Source of the DNA: Candidatus Binatia bacterium
GTDB taxonomy: Bacteria > Desulfobacterota > Binatia > Bin18
Direction of reading: 5' to 3'
Length of the DNA stretch: 64,000 nt
Assembly (NCBI GenBank): GCA_022820725.1
Contig: JAJEFA010000010.1
Span: 62,001 to 126,000 of the forward strand
Shown here: in pieces, positions 36,519 to 44,960 of the stretch
How the letters are laid out: each line of letters opens with the position of its first letter
How positions within the stretch are numbered: position 1 is the stretch's first letter
Notes under the pieces: generated by a model
The model's database searches: none
Seen by the model: the letters and a program-made list of their open reading frames with translations, nothing else
Told to the model about the DNA's origin: nothing
Translations under genes and position numbers: made by a program

Positions 36519-37538
36519 ATGGCAGACTATCGAAAGCACGAAGCACGCGAGTGGGCCAAGGCGACCATGAAGGGTGTGGCCAATACCATCACCCCTACCT
36601 TTACCCAGGATTTACGCGGACTGAACGAAAAAGCCATTCGCCACGATGTGCGTAAGGAAATCGAATACGGCTTTTGGGGCACCCTACTCGTTGCCGAAAC
36701 CGCGACCACGTTTGACGAGTACGTCCAATTCGCACAGTGGGCGGCAGATGAAGCCGGGGGGCGGCTCCATCTCATCCACCATGCCAGCTTCAATAACCTG
36801 GAAGAAAATATCGAGGCCGTCCAAGCGACCGAACGGGCGGGCGCTGACCTCGTTCTGCTCTCCTACCCTCCCACCTTTTACCCGGACAGCGCCGACGATA
36901 TCTATCGCTACACCAAAACGTTTTGTGACAACACCAATCTGGCGGTGATGCTCTTTCCCGTTCCGCTGTGGGGATTTGAACGCATCCATCCGGCCGCGGG
37001 CTTTGGTCCGGAGCTGATCCAGCGCCTGCTCGACGAGGTGCCGAATATCGCGGCGATCAAGGCGGAAGGCGGCATGCCGTCCATCGGCGGCTTTGTGGAC
37101 GTATATAAACGGTTCGGCGACCGGGTCGTTGTCACCGAACCGATTGAAGGCAACGGTCTGCCCATGGCCAGCCTGGTGCCCATGCAGTTTATGGGGACGA
37201 GCAATTATGAGTACTGGGGGTCGATGATTCCCAGGATTTTCGGCCTGATCCAGGACGGGCAGTTCGAGGCCGCCATGAAATTATACTGGCAGATTCACCC
37301 GGCGCGTCAGGCAAGTATGCAGGCCATGGCCATGCTGGCGGGCTCAAATTTTTTGCACCGGATGATTTGGAAATACCAAGGCTGGCTGAGCGGCTTTAAC
37401 GGCGGTCCGCTCCGCACGCCGACCATGCGCCTGAACGACCGTCAGATGAAGCCCTTACGCCAGGGACTGATCGCCTCCGGACTCGAAGTCCCGGTCGAGG
37501 ACGACAAAGAGTTCTTTATCGGGCGCAACCCGGCCTAG
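36519..37538 (+). CDS. DapA/NAL-family aldolase or hydratase-aldolase
   Basis: 339 residues, TIM barrel of the dihydrodipicolinate synthase superfamily. The Schiff-base Lys is probably Lys181 in IAAIKAEGGMP; the N-terminal ITPTFTQDLRGLNEKAI is the family opening, while the usual GTTGE signature is replaced by LLVAETATT, so it is not a true DapA. In naphthalene-type pathways a relative acts as hydratase-aldolase on the ring-cleavage product; that is the likely role here from position (11 bases after HpaB, same operon). Confidence 0.82.
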   Translation: MADYRKHEAREWAKATMKGVANTITPTFTQDLRGLNEKAIRHDVRKEIEYGFWGTLLVAETATTFDEYVQFAQWAADEAGGRLHLIHHASFNNLEENIEAVQATERAGADLVLLSYPPTFYPDSADDIYRYTKTFCDNTNLAVMLFPVPLWGFERIHPAAGFGPELIQRLLDEVPNIAAIKAEGGMPSIGGFVDVYKRFGDRVVVTEPIEGNGLPMASLVPMQFMGTSNYEYWGSMIPRIFGLIQDGQFEAAMKLYWQIHPARQASMQAMAMLAGSNFLHRMIWKYQGWLSGFNGGPLRTPTMRLNDRQMKPLRQGLIASGLEVPVEDDKEFFIGRNPA

Positions 37539-37547
37539 GGAGACCGC

Positions 37548-38537
37548 GTGACCCTACTCCTGACAAACAGAGACGTAGAACGAGCCACGGACATCAAGAC
37601 CCAGATCGACCGCATCGAACAGGGCTTGCTCGAAGAAGCCAGAGACGTGGTCGAACTTCCCCCGCGTCTGAATCTGGCAACGACTTCTGGTTTTTTTCGC
37701 GTCATGCCGGCGGTGATGCGGGACAGCGGTCTGATGGGGTATAAGGTGTTTCACGGCTCGGTCCAGCACGGCGTGCGCTATCTCATTGCGGTCTATGACG
37801 AAAAAGACGGACGACTCTTGGCGCTCATGGACGCCGCCTATCTGACCGCGACGCGCACCGGCGCGACGACCGGCGTGGCCACCAAGTATATGGCCCCACC
37901 CGAAGCCAGGACCGTGGGCGTGATTGGCTCGGGTCTGGAAGCGACGACAAACTTACAGGCCGTGTGCGCCGTCCGACCGATTGAAACCGGCAAAGTCTTT
38001 AGTCCAACTCAAGCGAATCGCGAGCGCTTTGCCACACGGATGAGTGAGCAACTGGGCATCAACCTCAGCGCGGTCACGACCCCGGAGGAAGCAGTCAGCG
38101 GTGTTGATATTGTAGTAGTTGCGACTAACACCACCGGAGTCGGTGATCTGATCGCCTACCGTGGCAAGTGGATGGAAACCGGCAGTCACATCAATTCGAT
38201 TGGTTCAACCGGCTTACAACTCCGCGAGATTGACGCGGAGACCTTCCGGAACGCGGAGCGCATTGTGGTCGATTCGCGGGTACAGATGGAGGGCGAGTCG
38301 GGCGACCTCAAAGCCGCAATGGCAGCCGGGACGTATGATCGCGCCAAAGTAACGGAACTCAAAGAAGTAGTCGCCGGTCGCGCCCCAGGCCGCACGGGCT
38401 CGGACGAGATCACCCTGTTCAAATCCGTGGGCACCGCAATCCAGGATGTTGCCGCCGGCTTCACCGTCTACAAAGAAGCCGTCCGCCAGGGACTTGGTCA
38501 GGACGTGGGTGAGTTTCTGGAGTTGAAGACATTTTAG
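37548..38537 (+). CDS. Ornithine cyclodeaminase / mu-crystallin family protein
   Basis: 329 residues from GTG 37548. Rossmann motif VGVIGSGLEATTNLQAVCAV (about 124-143); MDAAYLTATRTGATTGVATK precedes it, the classic region for substrate carboxylate and NAD contact. The family includes ornithine cyclodeaminase, alanine dehydrogenase and ketimine reductases. As last gene of a ring-cleavage operon it may reduce or dehydrogenate an imino/keto acid released by the aldolase; that is inference. Starts 10 bases after the DapA-type gene. Confidence 0.88.
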   Translation: MTLLLTNRDVERATDIKTQIDRIEQGLLEEARDVVELPPRLNLATTSGFFRVMPAVMRDSGLMGYKVFHGSVQHGVRYLIAVYDEKDGRLLALMDAAYLTATRTGATTGVATKYMAPPEARTVGVIGSGLEATTNLQAVCAVRPIETGKVFSPTQANRERFATRMSEQLGINLSAVTTPEEAVSGVDIVVVATNTTGVGDLIAYRGKWMETGSHINSIGSTGLQLREIDAETFRNAERIVVDSRVQMEGESGDLKAAMAAGTYDRAKVTELKEVVAGRAPGRTGSDEITLFKSVGTAIQDVAAGFTVYKEAVRQGLGQDVGEFLELKTF

Positions 38538-38575
38538 GCAGAAAGCAAGAGGCATGGATGATATGTTGGCGGGTT

Positions 38576-38604
38576 TTATTCTAATCTTACAAAAATACTA
38601 TAAC
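38576..38604 (+). promoter_or_regulatory. Possible sigma70-like promoter of the AT-richer gene pair
   Basis: TTATTC (38576-38581) and TATAAC (38599-38604) with a 17-base spacer in a locally AT-rich 125-base gap, about 60 bases before the GTG start of the next gene. The -35 match is poor. Confidence 0.3.
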
Positions 38605-38662
38605 GTCTCTCAAAGAATCGGCTGAACGGTTTAAGGATCAATCGACAGTAAGAGGAGAGAGG

Positions 38663-39214
38663 GTGGAGCAGGATTTGGATCGATCCCAAGAGAGCCTTTT
38701 ATCGTGGGAACCTCTCCTTTCTACTTATGGCGACCTTGCCAGTATTGTAGGATTGATCCTGACACTCGCAGGGTTCACCTTTACGTTATGGAAGATCAAA
38801 CAAACGCGCAGAGCGGCCGAAGAGGCAACCCGAATAGCGCAAGGAGCTATCGCTCAAGTCAGTACTCGGCTTTTTTCAGACCAGATTGCGGATGGAGTTC
38901 GTCTCGCTTTCGAACTCAAGAATACCTGTCGAATGGAGCAATGGGAAAGGGCAATTGATCGGTGTGAACAGCTTAGGCTCCTTCTTGCATCAGTTGTTGA
39001 AGATAGCAATATTAAACTAGATGAGAGTAACTATATCTCAGCATCGATTGATGACCTTGGACTCATACTGCGACGGCTGGAAGAAATAACAAGAGGTGGA
39101 CGTGCTACTTCTCTTTCACCCAAAATGCGAGAGGCGCTGGATACTCTCACTATTACTTTAGGACGCTTGGATGGCCGCTTAAAGAACGCGGCGTTGGAGA
39201 TTGACAATGGCTAG
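38663..39214 (+). CDS. Small single-pass membrane protein, function unknown
   Basis: 183 residues from GTG 38663, preceded by AGGAGAGAGG. One membrane helix (about 22-41, DLASIVGLILTLAGFTFTLW) followed by a basic KIKQTRRAAEEATR and a long helical, mostly acidic cytoplasmic part (about 60-183). Base composition is visibly more AT-rich than the flanking operon, and codons such as AGA, ATA and CTT are frequent, suggesting later arrival. It overlaps the next gene by 8 bases, so the two are a unit. I recognise no family; a sensor or effector role at the membrane would be a guess. Confidence 0.72.
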   Translation: MEQDLDRSQESLLSWEPLLSTYGDLASIVGLILTLAGFTFTLWKIKQTRRAAEEATRIAQGAIAQVSTRLFSDQIADGVRLAFELKNTCRMEQWERAIDRCEQLRLLLASVVEDSNIKLDESNYISASIDDLGLILRRLEEITRGGRATSLSPKMREALDTLTITLGRLDGRLKNAALEIDNG

Positions 39215-39590
39215 CGAGAAATTCAGCGTACTACTTGAAAAATTGCTGTCAAAGACTCGAGAAAAAGACATCCGTTGGCATGAAACCGCTAATGAGTCCG
39301 CCTTTCGCATTGCCTTAGGAGATGGATTAATTCGTATCGAGCATAGTGCGGACTTTGAGAATGATGAGTACTATGCGGCTTATCTGCAAAACAGAAAGGG
39401 GCGTACACTTGACCAGATAGGACCACTCTACGCTGTGGATGCTACGAGAGAATTACTTTCTGAACTCTTTGAGGCGGCCAGAATCTCGGCCTTAGGAGTG
39501 GATGATATCCTTGAGAGTATGGTAGCAGATGTAGAGTTAGGTCAGACTCAACCTCTTCCTCCACAAGAAGACGACGATGTTCCTTTTTAG
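39207..39590 (+). CDS. Small soluble acidic protein, function unknown
   Basis: 127 residues from ATG 39207 (MASEKFSVLLEKLLSKTREK); an ATG two codons upstream is possible. Overlaps the end of the membrane-protein gene, indicating coupled translation. Pattern: N-terminal helix, then a beta-rich segment (AFRIALGDGLIRIEHSADFE), a helix with TRELLSELFEAARISALGVD, and an acidic disordered tail ending EDDDVPF. Composition is AT-rich like its partner. No family recognised. Confidence 0.7.
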   Translation: MASEKFSVLLEKLLSKTREKDIRWHETANESAFRIALGDGLIRIEHSADFENDEYYAAYLQNRKGRTLDQIGPLYAVDATRELLSELFEAARISALGVDDILESMVADVELGQTQPLPPQEDDDVPF

Positions 39591-39635
39591 AGAGATTGAC
39601 AGATTTTTAATAAGCCTCTTACTATCTTCGCACTT

Positions 39636-39665
39636 CCCGGACCTACCGGGCCGCGCGCTGCCCCG
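39636..39665. repeat. 30-bp repeat, left copy
   Basis: Matches 41984-42013 at 28 of 30 positions in the same orientation, 2.35 kb away. The right copy is the 3' end of the amine oxidase gene. Both contain CCCGG-N5-CCGGG, a short inverted repeat. The copies bracket the LuxR gene and the IS element. Confidence 0.75.
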
Positions 39666-39682
39666 CCTCCTGCCTGACGCGG

Positions 39683-40819
39683 TCAAGCGACCGTAGCAAC
39701 CGACAGCACCAGCCGCACCAAGTCGGCCTGCCGAGAGATGCCATGTTTGTGGTAGATCTGCTGCATGTGCCACCGGATGGTGCGGTCCGTGCGCCCCGTT
39801 GCCACGGCTATCTCGTGCGCCGTCCACCCTTCGGCCACCCAGACCGCGACTTGGCTCTCCCCTTGGGTGAGGCCCAGGGTAGCGGCCACCAGACCGGGAT
39901 CGATACGGGGCGCCCGCCCTGGCTCGGCCACCAGCACCAGTACGGCCGTACGTCGCGCGCCATAGCCGTATTGTCTCACCCCCACGGGTTTGACGTGGAC
40001 CACGAGCCGCGGCAGCAGGGCACCCTGGTGGAGCGTCGTCGTTCCGCTGATGGGGGGACTGCTGGAAGTCGGCAGGGCGGCAGCCACCAAGCGCGCAAGC
40101 CGGTCCCGGTCCGCCGGCGTCCGTGCATGGAGTACCCCGCCCTGGTCCGTTAGCCCATGGCCGTGGCGCAGAAGGTCCCGGGCGCGGTCATTGGCCGCGA
40201 TGATCTGGCCACGCTGGTCCAGATGGATGATGCCGATCCGGGTGTTGTCGAGCAGGGCGGTCAGGGACGTGCCCAGGGCCTCGGCGCCGACCAGCGCCTG
40301 GCGGACGCGAATAAACTGCTGGAGATGGGGCAGCAACCTCTTGATCATGGCGAGTTGTTGAGACCCCCAGCCGCCCGGGGTGACAGGGTCCAGGGGGCTC
40401 CAGGAGATGATGGAGCCACCCGGCCCGTCCAGGCGCACGGTCAAGCTGTCTTGGGCATCGCCCTTGGAGAAGGCTTCATTGTAGGTAGGTGAGGTCTGCA
40501 ACTCCTGAGCAGTGTACAGGTCGGTGATGTGCACGAGGTGACTGTCGGGCAGTTGTCGGAAACGTGGTGCGTGTTCGGCGATGGGCAGGTAGATTTCGAG
40601 GTACTCACGCTCCCAGTCTGCGCGGCGCTGCCCCCGGTAGCAGAGCCCAACGAAGTGGTCCTGGATAGCGTCCTTCGGCCCTTCGCCGACCAGCAGGGCA
40701 TTGCCCTGTATGCCACAGGCTTCATCAATCAGGGCCGAGGTGGCTGGCCACAGGCTGTCGTCGAGCATGGCGTCGTGTAACGACGCGAGAATACGGTCAA
40801 ATGCGTCTTGGTCGCTCAT
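39683..40819 (-). CDS. LuxR-family transcriptional regulator with sensory domain
   Basis: 378 residues. C-terminal helix-turn-helix of the LuxR/GerE type (about 318-370): LTQGESQVAVWVAEGWTAHE, VATGRTDRTIRWHMQQIYHK, where the recognition helix is TDRTIRWHMQQI. The middle (about 180-240) looks like a PAS-type module (GTSLTALLDNTRIGIIHLDQ followed by RGQIIAANDRARDLL). The N-terminal 170 residues are a further unrecognised sensory part. Two typical LuxR positions, the Glu of the first helix and the Val/Ile of the third, are kept. Target genes unknown; the AT-richer pair upstream and the IS downstream give no direct clue. Confidence 0.88.
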   Translation of the reverse strand: MSDQDAFDRILASLHDAMLDDSLWPATSALIDEACGIQGNALLVGEGPKDAIQDHFVGLCYRGQRRADWEREYLEIYLPIAEHAPRFRQLPDSHLVHITDLYTAQELQTSPTYNEAFSKGDAQDSLTVRLDGPGGSIISWSPLDPVTPGGWGSQQLAMIKRLLPHLQQFIRVRQALVGAEALGTSLTALLDNTRIGIIHLDQRGQIIAANDRARDLLRHGHGLTDQGGVLHARTPADRDRLARLVAAALPTSSSPPISGTTTLHQGALLPRLVVHVKPVGVRQYGYGARRTAVLVLVAEPGRAPRIDPGLVAATLGLTQGESQVAVWVAEGWTAHEIAVATGRTDRTIRWHMQQIYHKHGISRQADLVRLVLSVATVA

Positions 40820-40944
40820 GGCACGGCTTCCGGCGATCCCCGTGGATGACGCCTGTCCTGCATCGTTCCCTCCGCGTGATCCTGCTTAGATATAGTGTAG
40901 TAGAAATGGCAGGAAGGCCACACCTGTCCCTAGTCATTTGACTA

Positions 40945-41799
40945 GAGGGTGTTCTGCACTTTGAGGGCTAGGTGGCTTAGGATGCGGGGATGGAACGGAG
41001 AGCGTATCCGAGCGATGTGAGTGACGAGGAGTGGGCGTTAGTCGCGCCCTATGTGACGTTAATGACGGAAGCGGCTCCCCAACGGCGGCATGCGTTGCGA
41101 GAGGTCTTCAACGGCGTTCGCTGGCTGGTGCGGGCCGGGGCCCCGTGGCGGATGTTACCCAATGATCTGCCTCCGTGGTCGGTGGTCTATCAACAGACCC
41201 AGCGGTGGTTAAAGGCGGGGGTGTTCGAGGCGTTGGTGCACGATTTACGGACGGTGCTGCGGGTGGCAGGGGGGCGCCAGGACCAGCCCTCGGCGGCCGT
41301 GCTTGATAGTCGAACGTTACAGGCGAGCCCCGAGAGTGGGGGGCGGGCTACGATGGGGGGAAGCGCCGCAAGGGGAGCAAGGTGCATATGGCCGTCGATA
41401 CGTTGGGCCATCTCTTAGCCCTCCACATCACGCCGGCCAACGAACAGGATCGAGCGCAGGTCAAGACGCTCGCGCGCCAAGTCCAAGCGGTGACCGGAGA
41501 GCGGGTCAACCTCGCCTTTGTCGATCAAGGCTATACCGGGGCACAGCCGGCCCAGGAGGCGGCAGCGGTGGGCATCCGCCTGGAGGTGGTCAAGCTCGCG
41601 GACGCCAAGCACGGCTTCGTTCTCCTCCCCCGCCGCTGGGTGGTTGAGCGCAGTTTCGGGTGGACAGCCCGCTTTCGGCGCTTGGCTCGCGACTATGAAC
41701 GTCTCCCTGCAACGTTGGCCGGGCTCCACTTCTTGACGTTTGCAACGCTGATGCTCAAACGGATCGTCGCTCTGATCCTCCAAAGTCCCTAACACGCTC
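40945..41799. mobile_element. IS5-family insertion sequence (IS427-group-like), 855 bp
   Basis: Imperfect terminal inverted repeats: left 40945-40966 begins GAGGGTGTTCTGCACTTTGA, right 41777-41799 reads inward GAGCGTGTTAGGGACTTTGG. Each end abuts TA, consistent with a 2-base target duplication. The left flank is part of the palindrome CTAGTCA-TT-TGACTAG (40930-40945). Length and transposase type fit the IS427 group. A single transposase frame with a -1 shift fills it. Confidence 0.85.
40990..41792 (+). CDS. IS5-family transposase, two overlapping frames (-1 shift)
   Basis: First frame 40990-41418 starts [20 protein letters not shown] and has [20 protein letters not shown], the standard IS5 N-terminal block, and the first catalytic Asp in AVLDSRTLQ. 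The second frame covers the rest to 41792 with Asp in FVDQGYTG and Glu in [10 protein letters not shown], completing the DDE triad. A -1 slip at the six-G run 41338-41343 joins them into about 267 residues reading [20 protein letters not shown] across the joint. In this IS group -1 frameshifting is a known expression mode, so it may be active; a disabling indel is the alternative. Confidence 0.85.
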
Positions 41800-41969
41800 T
41801 AGGGATACTCGCTATCGACGAGCAGGCTGAGGCCCCGGCTTGGCCCGCGCCCTGGCGCTGTTCCGTTCCCGGCATGGAGTGCAGGTGGCATACGGCTTTC
41901 CGAATCGACCGAGGCCGGGAGTCATAGCGGCCCCACAGCGACAGAGCCCGTCCGCTCGAGACGCGACGT

Positions 41970-43412
41970 TCAACCGCCTTGAGCCCGGACCTGCCGGGCC
42001 GCGCGCTGGCCCGTCCAGTATGCTCCGTGGACCGTCCCAGGGTCATGGAGATGCAGGGCTTCCCCAGCGAAAAAGACCCGACCGGCAATCGGTCTTGAAA
42101 GAATCTCCGGTTCCCCGCCATTCGCCCCGACACGGAGATAGGCATACGACCCGCGCGCAAACGGGTCCGAGCGCCAGCGCTGAATAATCACCTCGGTTGG
42201 CTCGGGAACGGCCACCCCCATCACGCCGGAGAATTCTTTTCGTAGCCGTGTCACAATGGCCTGGTCTGACAGCTCCTCAATCTCGTCGGCAGCAGTCCCA
42301 CCGCTGAGACCGACCAGCATGGGAACGCCAGCATAGGCGGCAAAATTGACATAAAAAGAGCACAGGCTGCTGCCACACACAAAAACAAAATCCGGCTCCT
42401 CGGGCCAAAACACGCGCGGGAAGCGCAGGATGATCTTATTGAAGAGTCCCATACCGATGCGGGACAAGGCGGTCCGATGTGAGGGTGGTAATGCCGGCTC
42501 AAAGACGATCTGGTCCGATTGCAGCACCCCGATGGGGACGGTGACAACCACTCCGTCTACGGTAAACGTTTCTCGCTCCGTCTCAACCAGGACGCCGTCT
42601 GTTCCATACGCAATTCGTTTAACAGTCTGACCGAACCGGACCGGGAGACCTTCGGCAAGATGCCGGACCAGCCGGTCCATTCCATCGAGCACGAATTGCT
42701 CTCCCGAGGGAAAACCTTCCCCTGTCGGTCCGGTTATCGATTCGTACAATAAACCGGCAAAACCGAGGTCGTGCGGAGACGCGGCGTAGAGGTTCTCTAT
42801 GCCCCTCTCGATCCGACAGCGCGCCAGACGACCGGCCTCGTTCAACGGAGCGGGAAGCGCACTCAAGACATTGGCAACCGAAGCCTTGGTACCGGGGCGT
42901 CCAAGCCAGCGGCGAGCCAGAGTCGAGACATAGGTCCAGCCGCTCTGTCTATACACCGCGGCTTCCAATTTCGCATATTCGGACTCAAACGCGGTGCGGG
43001 GGACGGCTGACCGACCGACCGTGCCCAGTTCATAGGCCGCCAGATTGCCATACTCGCTCACCCGCGTCCTGAGACCCAGGTTCGCGGCAACGGCCTTGAG
43101 TGGATTGCCCCGCCCGCCGTGCAGCCAGGACGCCCCGAGGTCGATGGGAGGTTCAAAGCGGCGGTCAGTCCAGACCCGACCACCGATGCGGTCTCGGGCT
43201 TCCAGAATGGTGACCGTGTAGCCGGCGCGCTGGAGCTCACGAGCTGCGGCCAGTCCACTCATGCCAGCCCCAACGATCAGGACTCTGCCGCCAGGAGGAA
43301 CCGCAGAGTATGTTTGAGACCGACAACCAGGCAACACGACCGCCCCAGCCCTCAGCACCAGCTTGTGAAAGTCGCGGCGTGCGATGAGGGTTTCCACATC
43401 ACCCCTGCTCAC
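41970..43412 (-). CDS. Flavin-containing amine oxidase family protein
   Basis: 480 residues, GTG start at 43412 that overlaps the amidohydrolase stop as GTGA. The N-terminus ARRDFHKLVLRAGAVVLPGC looks like a twin-arginine signal ending in a lipobox-like Cys (about residue 30). FAD motif VLIVGAGMSGLAAARELQRA (about 44-63), then EARDRIGGRVWTDRRF and IDLGASWLHGG, the monoamine-oxidase signature. C-terminal GRVFFAGEALHLHDPGTVHG contacts FAD. Oxidises an amine or polyamine to aldehyde, ammonia and H2O2, here perhaps outside the cytoplasm. Linked to deaminase and amidase genes. Confidence 0.9.
   Translation of the reverse strand: MSRGDVETLIARRDFHKLVLRAGAVVLPGCRSQTYSAVPPGGRVLIVGAGMSGLAAARELQRAGYTVTILEARDRIGGRVWTDRRFEPPIDLGASWLHGGRGNPLKAVAANLGLRTRVSEYGNLAAYELGTVGRSAVPRTAFESEYAKLEAAVYRQSGWTYVSTLARRWLGRPGTKASVANVLSALPAPLNEAGRLARCRIERGIENLYAASPHDLGFAGLLYESITGPTGEGFPSGEQFVLDGMDRLVRHLAEGLPVRFGQTVKRIAYGTDGVLVETERETFTVDGVVVTVPIGVLQSDQIVFEPALPPSHRTALSRIGMGLFNKIILRFPRVFWPEEPDFVFVCGSSLCSFYVNFAAYAGVPMLVGLSGGTAADEIEELSDQAIVTRLRKEFSGVMGVAVPEPTEVIIQRWRSDPFARGSYAYLRVGANGGEPEILSRPIAGRVFFAGEALHLHDPGTVHGAYWTGQRAARQVRAQGG
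41984..42013. repeat. 30-bp repeat, right copy
   Basis: Falls in the last codons of the amine oxidase (encoding GQRAARQVRA on the minus strand). The left copy at 39636-39665 reads similarly on the minus strand (GQRAAR then a stop), so it may be a remnant of the same gene end. Confidence 0.75.
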
Positions 43413-44944
43413 GCCATCCGGTTAAACACATACTGCGGGGCCATCTCCCGGTCCAGATACTGATTCAAGAACTCAACGCATACCGGACGGCATTGACGGA
43501 AGAGGTCGGCCCGCTGAAGGTCCTGGGCGGTCGGCGGCTGAGCCGCGGCTTCGCGGAGCTGACCGAGCAGGTTTTCCTTATTGAAACGCAAGTGCGTGCG
43601 GTTTTCCATGACCAACTCACCGTCAATAATGACGGTCTCCACATCCGTCCCCTTGGCCCGGTAGACAAAGGCGTCAGCCATATGGATGTCAGGCGCGAGA
43701 TACGGCTGGGTCATGGTTTGCAGATTCACCAGAATGATATCCGCAGCCCGGCCCGGTTCGACCTTGCCAATGGCGTCTGCCCGCAGAGTTGCCCGCGCTC
43801 CGTTCAACGTAGCCATGCGAATGACATCGTGCGGGCTGACCCAGGGCGAGGTCGGACGCGGCAGGCGGTGTAGCTTGGAGACCAAGCGCAGTTCCTGGAC
43901 CATATCGTCATCATCGTTGAGCGTTCCGCCGTCCGTCCCAACCCCGATATTGACGCCACGCTCGTGCATAAAAGCCACCGGGGCGATACCGCTCCGGAGA
44001 CGCAGATTCGAGCTGGCGTTGTGGCACACGGTCACTCCGGTCTCGGCCAGGAGCGCCAGGTCGTCCCGCGTCGTCCAGACGGCATGGGCAAAAGAGGTGC
44101 GGGGACCGAGCAGGTGCATATCGTGCAGCCAGGCCATATTGCTCTTGCCGTAGTGCTTGAAGAAATATTCGGCCTGATACGGCGTTTCAACAACGTGCAG
44201 GTGGAGCCCCCGGCCCTGTTGGACCCGCTCACCAATCGCTTCGAGAATATCCGGTGTTGTCCAGACTGAATTAATCGGCCCGTAGAGAATCTTTACCTTG
44301 GCCGTGCCCTCTTGATTACGCTCGGTATAATACTTCTCGACAAGGTTCAGATAGGTATCGCGGTCTATGGGCGGACGGGCCTGCAGCGCGGCTTCGACCC
44401 GTGTGCGGAGCGGCGCGCTCAGGTGTTGCAGAAACCAGTCGTCGTCATAGGCAAACGGATGCTGGTTCATGACCTCAAGCGCCAGGGCAACCCGCTGCCC
44501 CGAGGTCTCATAGGCTTTGAGCGTCGCGTTGACCTCGTCCTCGTAGTTCCCCGTGCGGCAGAAATGACTGTGCAGGACCGTCGTCACCCCGGACTCAAGT
44601 AGCTTCATATTGCCGTAGAGCGTGTCCAGATAGACGTTGGTCGGGGATTTGAGCATCAGCAGGTCGTAGATCCACGGCTCCAGGGTATCGTCCAACGCGC
44701 CTTGCTGGACCGCGCTGAGCCCCCAACCGTGGTGATGCACGTCTATCAGACCGGGCAAAATGAGATGTTCGTTTGAACCGACCTCCCGGTAGTCGGGGTA
44801 TTGCTTTTTGAGCGCGCTATAATTCCCCACCGCCACAATGCTGGTCCCGGTCACGGCCACGGCCGCGTCCTGCACCACCGTTGTTTTTTCTCCCGGCCGG
44901 GCTGGGTTGAGAAGATATTTTCCGTGTACGAGTAAGTCGGCCAT
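43409..44944 (-). CDS. Amidohydrolase (TrzA/AtzA/deaminase type)
   Basis: 511 residues, metal-dependent TIM-barrel hydrolase. Metal ligands: LPGLIDVHHHGWG (His at about 70 and 72), His in LHLHVVETPY (about 245), His in FAHAVWTT, and Asp in NIGVGTDGGTLNDDDDM. The pattern matches cytosine/guanine deaminase-like and chlorohydrolase enzymes, so removal of ammonia or chloride from a heterocyclic or amine substrate is plausible. It ends overlapping the amine oxidase and lies 17 bases after the acetamidase-like gene: one three-gene operon. Confidence 0.9.
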   Translation of the reverse strand: MADLLVHGKYLLNPARPGEKTTVVQDAAVAVTGTSIVAVGNYSALKKQYPDYREVGSNEHLILPGLIDVHHHGWGLSAVQQGALDDTLEPWIYDLLMLKSPTNVYLDTLYGNMKLLESGVTTVLHSHFCRTGNYEDEVNATLKAYETSGQRVALALEVMNQHPFAYDDDWFLQHLSAPLRTRVEAALQARPPIDRDTYLNLVEKYYTERNQEGTAKVKILYGPINSVWTTPDILEAIGERVQQGRGLHLHVVETPYQAEYFFKHYGKSNMAWLHDMHLLGPRTSFAHAVWTTRDDLALLAETGVTVCHNASSNLRLRSGIAPVAFMHERGVNIGVGTDGGTLNDDDDMVQELRLVSKLHRLPRPTSPWVSPHDVIRMATLNGARATLRADAIGKVEPGRAADIILVNLQTMTQPYLAPDIHMADAFVYRAKGTDVETVIIDGELVMENRTHLRFNKENLLGQLREAAAQPPTAQDLQRADLFRQCRPVCVEFLNQYLDREMAPQYVFNRMA

Positions 44945-44960
44945 GGGCTTGCTCCTGTCG

